Assembly (NCBI GenBank): GCA_036785705.1
Contig: JAWUZG010000177.1
Coordinates: 62,001-126,000 of the forward strand
DNA length: 64,000 nt
Source: Acanthornis magna
Taxonomy: Eukaryota > Chordata > Aves > Passeriformes > Acanthizidae
Direction: 5' to 3'
Position numbers and translations under genes: made by a program. Below the pieces are notes generated by a model, which was given only the letters and a program-made list of their open reading frames with translations, did no database searches and was not told the origin of the DNA. Of the stretch, positions 55,466 through 64,000 are shown piece after piece; positions within the stretch are counted from its first letter, which is position 1, and each line of letters starts with the position of its first letter.

Positions 55466-58400
55466 GTCTGCTTGTAATCTAGATTGGGGTGTGTGCTTCA
55501 ATCACATGAATTCTGTAATAATAATGTTGAAATACACATTAGAGATAGCTCTGTATCACCTCCTGTGCCAGGGATATGTGTGCAGTGCGCTCCAGATCCC
55601 GTGCAGTGCCCAACACTGGAGGATACTTGGCAGGGCAAAGTCCCCTAAAGTGCTGTCTGGTAAGAAAAGCCCTATTTAAATATGCCCATGTCACCAACAG
55701 AGACACAGTGTGACATTTCCACTGCCTGGAGGGAAAATATTTTATGCAGCTGCACATTAAGTTTGTCAAACAAGTCAAGAGAAAAGAAGATCCATCTTGC
55801 ATCACGTCTCCAGGATGGGGATGGGAAAAGCAGCAGCCTGGAAAGCTCTGCATGCATGAGACACTCTGAACCTTCACTCTCTGTCTCACTCCTTCCAAAA
55901 AAAATGTTGTGAACCACGAAGGGAGGGAGGAGGACATGAAAAAAACAGGTAAAAGAGGAAGTTATGAATGTAAATATAAATAATGAAAATGAAATAACAA
56001 AAAGACAAAGTTGTGAACACGATCAGAGAGCTGGGTGGTCACCCTACCCTGGCAATGTTGGTTGCCTCACTTCCATCTCATCCCTCACCTCCTGAGGGTC
56101 TTCTTTTCCTACAATGGCTGAAGGGTTGATGCTGTACTGCAAGAAATTACCTTTTCCAGCACAGCCCACAGGGATGTCGATAGGAACTCAGACTATGCAG
56201 GTCCAACTCCCATCTCAAGCTCACCAACCATTCCCAACCCACCTCTTGCTCCTCTCTGTCTGTGTCTTTGTGTATAAAATGTTAGCAGAAGGGAACAGAA
56301 TGGATTGAATTGCCACCTTTTATTGGATCAACTCAAAATTTAATAAATCAGGCACAGTTTTGGGTTCGACTTGAATATCCACAATGTTTTTTCCATTTCT
56401 TTTGCAGACATTTAAGCTCATTATTAGATCTTCGACAGGGTGATACTTCTTTTTAACTCATTTTCTCTAAACACATTATCTGACTTGTAGATATAGAAAA
56501 ATCCCCCTCTCCATTTTCCTGTGGCATACAGGCTATTTTCTCCTGGTTTTCCTAATTATTATTCACTGTAAGCACTTGCTGCATCACATTTTGGCATGTG
56601 CTGCTAGGATGGACTTGTCCAGTGAGAGCAGAATTAAAACCCTTCCATAGGCACAGCATCAATAGATTTAAGACCCCATCTTAGCTGAGGTAATCTACAG
56701 GAAAATTATGAAATTTAATAGCAGATGAAGTCTGGAATATTCCAAAGCTACTGGGCAAGATCAGAGGTTTCTTCTGCACTGCACATTCCAGTGTTTCAGC
56801 AGGATCCCCAGGAGAGGGGGAAAATAGTAGAAGGTTGAAAATGGTGACTGAGGGTTATTTAATTTACCTTGTTTGACAAACAGAGACAGTGGAGCAAGGG
56901 AGGTTAAGTCATGGATAAAGCCAGGCACACCATGGACGGGAATTAAAAATTCACAAAAATAAGACCATTTTACGGTCTGTGGAGTATCTTGGGGGGGGGG
57001 GGTAGGATATCAGCCCCCAAAATGTGTTGCCTGGGCCACAATCAGACACCCAACATCCAGTCCAGTGACCCTGATGACCTTTTCAGATGGACAATTAGCC
57101 AGGAATGCCAGACTTTGGCCCCTGGCACCATGATTAGGGAGAAACAGTCCTGAAACATGTGTCTGATTTGAAGAGAATTCTGACTTTTCTCTGCTGGTTG
57201 TCGCAGGGTCTGGCAGCACTGAGGAGCAGCAGGCTGAGTTGTTGACTGTCCCTTAATGTTATCACAGTTGGTGTGTCAAATATGGTTTGGGGCTACAGAG
57301 GGATTTGAGGAATTCCTGCAGGGTTTGATGAAGAAATGCGTCTGCCAGGCTGGCCAGGTCTGTGTGTCCATCCAGGACACAGCAGGATGCTCTCTCTGGG
57401 ACAGCTGTCCTGCAAAGGCTTCTGGAGTTAGTTGGAAAGTGACCCAGGACTGCTCAGCTGGGTGTGAAATCCCTGGCATTAAATGCCATGGGCAGCACAA
57501 TCCCTGCTTCTGCAACAGATGGACAGAATTCCAGGCCAGCCTCTGCTCTGCAGATACTCCCAGGAACAGCCTCCCATCAGCAGTGCTGCTGCTGCTGCCA
57601 CTGACTCTCCACAGAATCCAAAAATCGCGGCGTGGCCAAGCACAGACCGCGGGGAATGTCCTTGTCCCCATCCCAACCAGCTCAGGCTGCGTCCCAAAGG
57701 TCAAAGAGCCAAGTCTGTGGGTGTGAGAGATAAAAGCAACCCTGGTCCTGCCAAAAAGTGGTCTGGGCCATCCCTCCTGGGAAGGCGGTGGGAAAATGGT
57801 GGATTTAAAATCTCCTGGTTGTTTACAGCTCCTGGCTCTGCCTGATACTTCATGTGCTGGATGAATCCCTTAGAATTCTGGGGGCAGAGCATCCTCCCTC
57901 CACACAATCCTGCAGGATTTCTCTGTAGATCCAACATCACCAGGCATATACAAAGTGCTTCCAGCCTGCTCATTGCACCCATGCTTTCCCCACCACGTGA
58001 GGAATCCCTGAGCCATGACAGGGACTGATCAATGGAGACACACCCTGGGGAACTCCCCATCACTGAAAGTTGTCATTGTCACCTGAGCTCTCCTTCCTCC
58101 ACCTCTGTGCTGCAAGATCAGAGCTTCTCCTCCTTGCTGAAGTGTTTTCTAAAGGTATTAGACACAGCTCTCGACAACCTCATCACTGTCAATCTCTCCC
58201 TGCAACTGGATCTTCATGATGATGACCAAAACCAGTCAGGGACACAAACAGTTTGGCTACGGGAACAAGATTTCCTCCTGAAATAGTGTCAGAGCAAGGA
58301 CAGTGCTGCCCCTACATCATACAGGGCAGCCAAGGAGTAGGCTCTGAATTGGACACCAGAGCTTCCCAAAACAACCAGGAAAGTTGGGGTTTTTAGCTCC

Positions 58401-58508
58401 ATTCTGTGGTATAATCTGATATCTGCTGCTGAAAACATCTTCCCACGAACACCGTCACTTATTTTTGCGAATGGGTTTGCACTGATGAAATTATGGAGAC
58501 AGGAAAAT
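55466..58508. other. Repeat-poor non-coding stretch, no gene seen
   Basis: About 3 kb without recognised CR1 or LTR. Frames up to 156 codons (57256-57726 plus) overlap a 142-codon minus frame and lack domains. The block near 56300 (CCACCTTTTATTGGATCAAC) faintly recalls an ancient vertebrate interspersed repeat. A G12 run lies at 56991-57002. Confidence 0.4.
56991..57002. repeat. G12 homopolymer
   Basis: Twelve consecutive G on the plus strand, flanked by TATCTT and TAGGATATC. Such runs are unstable and often miscalled in sequencing. Confidence 0.95.
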
Positions 58509-58644
58509 GGGAAAGCGTTTTTGCACTACTGTAACTTTTTAAACATATTCTCATATTTTCTGTTTAAATAATAAGTGGGAAAACATTTTTGCACTACTGT
58601 AACTTTTTTAACATATTCTCATACTTTCTGTTTAAATAATAACT
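58509..58644. repeat. Tandem duplication of a 68-bp unit
   Basis: Units 58509-58576 and 58577-58644 both begin GGGAAA. They share TTTTTGCACTACTGTAACTT, ACATATTCTCATA and TTTCTGTTTAAATAATAA, and differ at about six positions by eye. The duplication is AT-rich and non-coding. Confidence 0.95.
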
Positions 58645-61403
58645 TTCATATATTTTTAAGAAAGCTCAAAGGGAAAAATAAAAGTAATTCTCCAAGCTTG
58701 CAGGTGGCCAATGTAGCATCCCAAGACCTTTCTTCTCATTCTTTAATTTGATTCAGTTTCTCAGATCTGGGGCTTTCCCTGTCTGGGTCCGACCATTTGG
58801 CTGTAGACACAAGGCTCTCATAATTCAGTTTCACACCAGAGAAAATTCTGTGCTTAGAGTTTCTCTTGCAGGATATATATTTTTTTCTCCTCCAAATGAA
58901 ATAAAACAGCAGAAGAAATCAAATTATCAATTCCAACCTCAAAATAACTCTTGTAACAACTTGCTGCTGAACCAGGTGCCTGAGCACACTGCCAACCCCC
59001 CAACATGTGCATGCACAGAGATCCCAACTCCCATCCCCTCCAGGTCTCCTTCTGTGCCAGTTTTCTGATCAAACTCACTTCAGGAATCATCAGTTTCATC
59101 TTCCCTCACCTACATCAACGTTTTTCTCTGTGTTCATGGTCATTACAGGTTTTGTGCCTTTCTGCTCCCTCTCGTTTCCTCTTTAAAGCCAAACCTTTCA
59201 TTCCCACTCCATTGTCGTAGAAGGACTCGGGACTTTTGACAAAGAAACACGACAAATTTTATTACAATTCATCTCATCCCCTCCTTTTCGCTCCCTATCC
59301 ACGATCTGGCAGGTGCTGTGATGCTGCAGGTCAGCACTGAAGGCTGCCTGCCCTCCAGTTTACCTGAGCGTTGCGTGGAATTAAAGGATATCACAGGAAG
59401 AACAAAGTGCGTCCCTACATCAAGGGAACGCTGTCAAAATCACACATCCACCTCTTCTCGGAAAAATCTCCTTTTCTTTTTTTGTGGGAAGATCAGTGGA
59501 GCTTACAAATGATTCAACCATCCATATAGATATATTTGGAAACTACTATTCACCCCAAAATAAATCTCTTTGCTAAGCATGAAACCACCTGAGGACACAC
59601 AGTGGTTTGCAATTTTCTCATAAATATTAGGTGCCTTTGCCTCCTTATCATTATTCATCTCCTGGTGCCATGAAAGCACATAATAAAAATAATCATTAAA
59701 ACAAAAATCTGAGTGAGGACTTTATTTGGAAGAACAGGGATCATTTAAAAGCGTGACCTGTCAACCCAAGGGTGCAGCCAATGGAAATTGGGTCAAAAAT
59801 ACAGAGCAAAAGTGTTCAGCAGGCACAGGAAATAATGCAAAAAACTGGGAGAAGGTTGCAGCTATGCAAAGGTAGAAATTAGGGAAAAAATCATAGTAAA
59901 CAAATTTTCTCTTGTTATGCCTGCCCCAGTCCTCAGAATAAATCTATGAACTGGGATCAAACAGAAATTTGGATATTTCTGGGGTTTTTTCCCTCCCCTT
60001 ACCAAAAGGACATTAAACAAAAACAATGAGAATGGTTCAAATGGTCTGTAAAGGAAAAAAATAGTTTCATTTTAGTCTCCTGCAAGGAAGGGAAAGAAAT
60101 GAACTGCTATATATAAGAGAGGAGAAAGTCAATATGTCTTTAAACAATAGTTTGCAGGACTAAATATGCATTCAAGATGCAAAAAAATGTGTTTAGGGGG
60201 TGGTTGTTCTCCAAAGTGGTTGAACACCACAAAAACACAGACTCTTCCTTTCTAAACTAACAGACTCCTTCAAATACACCAACTTTGTTTTGTCCAGGGT
60301 TTTCTCTTCCCAGAGTAGAATGAAGATCTCCCAGGGAGAGCAGAAATACACTGAGTTTCTGCAGAGGGAAAAAATCCCTTTCCACCCAAAGACCAGAGCC
60401 GATGATTTGCATGCTGGAAGCAGAGCCTTGCAAACCCAGGCAGGGTTTCTGCTCTTGTTTTCCCAACGTCAGCTCTTTTCCATACCCAGCAGTCCCACAG
60501 GACACGAGCAGCACAGCAAAGCAAAGCTGAGCCCACACAGGCCTGAAATCCATCTAATTAGTCCACCTTTCCAGGCTGCTAATGGCGAATCCAAGCTGAA
60601 TTCTGACTGGATTTTCCAGCAGCTCGGCTGTGTGAGGAGACTTCTCCCTGCTCCTTCTGTCCTTGAACAGGAGAAAGCCTGGACAGACACTTAAAGAGTG
60701 ACAAACTGTGTCTGGGCAGATTTGTCCTGCTTACCTAAGTTGAGTCCAGACAGAGGACAAATTAAATCACATTTATCTGCTCCTGCTGCTTGTCAGACCA
60801 TCATTCCCACTCTGCTTAGCTGGAGAGTGTCACCCTGTCCTCCACAAAACCACACCAAATGAAGAGTCATGGGTGGAACGGACCCCGTCAGGATGAGGAG
60901 AAATGTGAAAATAATGAGTCTTAGAATTATGGGGCTTGCCCGGAAAAATGTGAAGCATCAACAGCTCCAAGAACTCATCCAGCTGCCCTTGTTCCAGAAA
61001 TAGTTACGCAATGGCTTTTTTTTGTCTTGGGGCTGGGCACTCAGCACCAATGCCCACCTGGATCTCTCTGGATTTCTGCCTCCTACAAACAGGTACAGCA
61101 CAAACGCATCCCACACGCTCACAGGTACAGGCAGGCTCAGACAGGGACTTGCAAATGGGGATAAAATTGGATGTGTGAAATGCCCGTGGCTACGTGTAAA
61201 CAAGCTGCCCGTGCTCTCTCCCTGGAAAGCAGATACAGAGATACAGGAGGGATGGAGGGACGGGGGGAAGGATCCTGGGAAGGATGTGGGGAAGGATCAA
61301 TGGATTTTGGTACAGGCACCTAAGGAAGTGAGAGAGGTCACAGCATAAAAATAACTCTGTCACTCCATCAACTCAGGTAACAAATCAGATGAAAAACATC
61401 ATT
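58645..61403. other. Repeat-poor non-coding stretch, no gene seen
   Basis: No CR1 or LTR recognised. A 134-codon plus frame (60290-60694) overlaps 98- and 73-codon minus frames and lacks domains. GGATGGAGGGACGGGGGGAAGG-type purine-rich DNA occurs near 61250-61290. Confidence 0.4.
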
Positions 61404-61577
61404 ACAGAATCATCCCAGAATGGTTTGGGTTGGAAGGGATCTTAAAGATCATCCAGTGCCACCCCAGCCATGGGCAGGGACACTTTCCATTACCCCAGGT
61501 TGTTCCAAACCCTTCCCAACCTGGCCTTGGACACTGCCAGGGATCCAGGGGCATCCAAAATTTCTCTGGGTGACAAG
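61404..61577 (-). mobile_element. CR1 LINE 3' end
   Basis: The plus strand reads CAGAATCATCCCAGAATGGT, TTGGGTTGGAAGGGATCTTA, AAGATCATCCAGTGCCACCC, CCATGGGCAGGGACACTTTC, CCTTGGACACTGCCAGGGAT and AATTTCTCTGGGTGAC, then stops. Confidence 0.95.
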
Positions 61578-62649
61578 AGATGTTTCCGCAGTAGACAAAG
61601 GTTAGTTGAGTTTTCCTTGGTGTGTCTCAGTTTCCTGGGAGCTCTTTCCATTCCAGCACAGGACGCCAGAAGAATACCAAAGCCAAAATTCCAAACGGAT
61701 TTGAAGGACCGTGACTGGTTTAGGTCAATTTCTATTCCACCTATAGAGCCTGGGGATCCAGTTAAAGAGGTGAAGCCATTAAATTTACAGGCATTTTAAT
61801 TCTAAGCAATTATATAAACCCTATCTGCTTGTAGAGAAAGCCTCCCTGTGTCAGAGCTAATATTAATTTTAAATCTCCAACCTTTTCAAATTAATGTGAA
61901 ACTGTAAGTTTCCACATTCTTTGATTAAACATTCTGCTGTGTAATGACTACTTTATTATTTCCCCCCTCCAAATTACTGATTGTTGTCTTACATTACAGC
62001 CTCATCGGTACTTATTAAATTAACAAGACTTTGAAACACTTAATGAATCAAAACTCATCAAGTGTTTCCAAAGTTAATAACTAATCTAAAGATTCTTTTT
62101 TTTTCCCCACTCTGTATCTGCATGTGAAATTTATACATTCCCCACACAATCGCTGAAGTTCAGATGGTCCTAATCTCATGAAAGATTTATTACCCCATAG
62201 CTCAGTGATTTATTCAACGTTTGCTGGAGCAACACGTAGCATGTGTGAGGAAGGGAGGAGTGTCTCTATTTATTATTTCATTTCCAAGGCTTATTCCAAG
62301 TTCTGGGGACCCCTCCATGAGTGTGTGTGTCTGCAGACTGGCGCTGAATGACAAATTTGCGGCTTTAATTTGAAAGTGGAAGCCGGGGGTGCACAAAGGA
62401 TGGCCAAAATCCAGGGAAAAGTGACTGCATGTGACAGGACATAATGGAGAAGCTGCTATTCTGTTTTCTAAAATGTAAAACCAAAAGGAAAAGTTTTTTT
62501 CACCACCATGGAAAAGCAAACAAGCCTTCCCATCAGATGTTAAGAGGAAAATTAATAGATGCAGGGGAGATGTGCTCTGTAGATTTTTGGGAAGGGTATG
62601 AAGGTACAGCATGAAACCCAGCAAGAACCTGTATGACAGCATCCTTATT
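61578..62649. other. AT-rich non-coding stretch, no gene seen
   Basis: The segment 61790-62220 is markedly AT-rich and repeat-free, with TAATATTAATTTTAAATC, TTCAAATTAATGTG and TTATTAAATTAACAAG. It could be conserved regulatory DNA. The 383-codon minus frame begins in the next repeat and ends here; it is rejected as coding. Confidence 0.4.
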
Positions 62650-63033
62650 CCCAGGGGTTCAGCCTGGAGAAGGGAAGGACACAGGGAGAGCTGCGAGCCC
62701 CTGGCAGGGCCTGAAGGGCTCCAGGAGAGCTGCAGAGGGACTGGGGACAAGGGCTGCAGGGACAGCACACAGGGAATGGCTTGGCAGTGCCAGAGGGCAG
62801 GGCCAGATGGGATCTTGGGAATTGGGAATTGCTGCCGGGGAGGGTGGGGAGGGGCTGGGCTGGAATTGCCAGAGCAGCTGTGGCTGCCCCTGGATCCCTG
62901 CAGTGTCCCAGGCCAGGCTGGACAGGGCTTGGAGCAGCCTGGGACAGTGGCAGGTGTCCCTGCCATGGCTGGGGTGGCACTGGGTGATTTTAAGGTCCCT
63001 TCCAACACAAACCGTTCTGGGATTCTGTGAAGT
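62650..63033 (+). mobile_element. CR1 LINE 3' end, 384 bp
   Basis: Sense blocks in order: GGGGTTCAGCCTGGAGAAGG, CCTGAAGGGCTCCAGGAGAG, GCCAGAGCAGCTGTGGCTGC, CCTGGATCCCTGCAGTGTCC, GGACAGGGCTTGGAGCAGCC, GGTGGCACTGGGTGATTTTA and CGTTCTGGGATTCTGTGA as tail. It generates the longest spurious frames in the window on both strands. Confidence 0.96.
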
Positions 63034-64000
63034 CTCCAGGGGATTACCTTGGCGAGGAGAAAGCAGAGGGTTTCCAATAATCCAGTAACCCCAGCTATTC
63101 CCAATAATTCAGTAACTCCAGCAGAGATGTCTGACAGTGAGCAGAGCACAGGGAAATGCCCTTCCTGCTCACCTGCACCCCCTCCACAGAGCCTGGGAGA
63201 GGGGCTGGCTCTTAGGTGGGCAAAGGATGGGGACGACCAAGATGTGAAAGGAGGAGGAAATGCAGGACAGGGAAGGGGAACAGGCACAGAGCTGGCAGGG
63301 TGACCACAGCAGCACATTTCAGAGCAGTCCCAGGTGCTCAGCTGCCCATGTGGAGCCTCCTGCAACTCGAACAGGATTTATGCTCCGTCCATATAAATTG
63401 CATCTCTCTGCCAACAGCGTGATAAATGTACCCTACAAAGCTCCCTCAGGCCCCACTACCCTTTTCCCCCTGCCCTGCACCATCTCTGTTCTCAGCTACC
63501 TCGGGGCAGCTGGATTTGTGATTATCCACTCCAACACCCCATTAATCTCGGGCTCCCTTTTACACGTGTAGGAAGAGAAATCTTTGTGTAATGACACTGC
63601 TGTAAAACAGGGAGCCTGAAGTGCAGCCCTGCTCAGAGAGAGCTCACGAGCAGATCCAGGGGCTGTGATGAGAGACCAACGAGCGAGCTGAGAGAAGAAA
63701 TCCAACCCAGCCATATGGGGCTGGGTGACAAAACCCATCAGGCGGATATGGGAGAGGGGAAATTCATCCGCAATTTGTGCTGCAGCAGCTGAGACCCGAG
63801 AGTGGCCTTTTAACTGGATTTTACACCAATTCTCTCTGATGCATTGTGAGGAGAGAGGCAGGCGCAGAAGGGCCGTGGTTCAGCCCTGGAGGCGATTGTG
63901 GAGGAAAATGCAATTACATCTGGCTGCTGAACTTGCCCTTGCCTTCCCCTGGCTGTGCGAGCTGTGCTCTCGCCTGGGAAAACATATATGCAAAAGGAAG
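63034..64000. other. Non-coding stretch to the window edge, no gene seen
   Basis: GC-moderate unique DNA. A 14-base phrase with CCAATAATTCAGTAACTCCAG (63098) partly repeats CCAATAATCCAGTAACCCCAG (63075), a short tandem duplication of about 23 bases. No gene or mobile element was recognised. Confidence 0.4.

Noticed and set aside
56290..56400. Ancient vertebrate interspersed repeat suggested by ACCTTTTATTGGATCAAC
   Set aside because: Only about 25 bases are suggestive and no second diagnostic block was found.
62214..63365. 383-codon open frame on the minus strand, the longest in the window
   Set aside because: It crosses the CR1 copy at 62650-63033, overlaps plus-strand frames of up to 151 codons in the same DNA, and has no recognisable domain or codon bias.
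1..64000. tRNA, rRNA, microRNA, CRISPR or biosynthetic cluster
   Set aside because: No cloverleaf, regularly spaced direct repeats with unique spacers, rRNA motif or clustered coding frames was seen. The hairpins at 13502 and 30746 are too short for a microRNA precursor.

Overview
The window looks like non-coding DNA from a songbird (passerine) chromosome. The main evidence is about 25 fragments of the avian LINE CR1, many keeping the 3' tail of octamers related to ATTCTRTG, plus six-hundred-bp-class solo LTRs of endogenous retroviruses that resemble passerine ERV families. I see no bacterial operons, Shine-Dalgarno-spaced genes, tRNA, rRNA or CRISPR. No open reading frame on either strand looks like a real protein or a recognisable exon. 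The longest, 383 codons on the minus strand at 62214-63365, runs through a CR1 copy and has no domain. I therefore annotate no CDS; the window is probably an intron of a very large gene or a gene desert.

Layout. 1-16 kb: mostly unique DNA with scattered CR1 ends, an (ATGG)n microsatellite at 1.1 kb, a 360-bp TA/CA microsatellite at 10.6-11.0 kb, and an 81-bp tandem duplication at 13.6 kb. 16-24 kb: four solo LTRs of two families, each bounded by TG...CA and a perfect target-site duplication (4 bp for family A, 6 bp for family B), with both families in inverted orientation. 24-34 kb: unique DNA with CR1 ends and an imperfect 18-bp-arm palindrome. 34-35.2 kb: an old CR1-type LINE on the minus strand that still shows a reverse-transcriptase LQGSILGP block. 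35.8-39.3 kb: two hexamer or 94-bp tandem repeats, a third family A LTR and one ERVL-like LTR with a 4-of-5 matching 5-bp duplication. 40-45.6 kb: further CR1 copies, including an old plus-strand fragment with three RT motif blocks in three different frames. 45.7-46.8 kb: a minisatellite of about eight 115-122-bp units, one with a nested duplication. 47-64 kb: unique DNA with CR1 ends, A/T microsatellites, a CpG-dense stretch at 54.5-54.85 kb and a 68-bp tandem duplication at 58.5 kb.

The features do not form a pathway. What the window records is retrotransposon turnover: three retroviral classes, told apart by 4-, 5- and 6-bp target duplications, have each been reduced to solo LTRs, on a background of 5'-truncated CR1 copies of different ages. 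The best candidates for host function are the CpG-dense stretch and several repeat-free AT-rich blocks; I infer this from composition only. I found no new enzymatic or defence system here.
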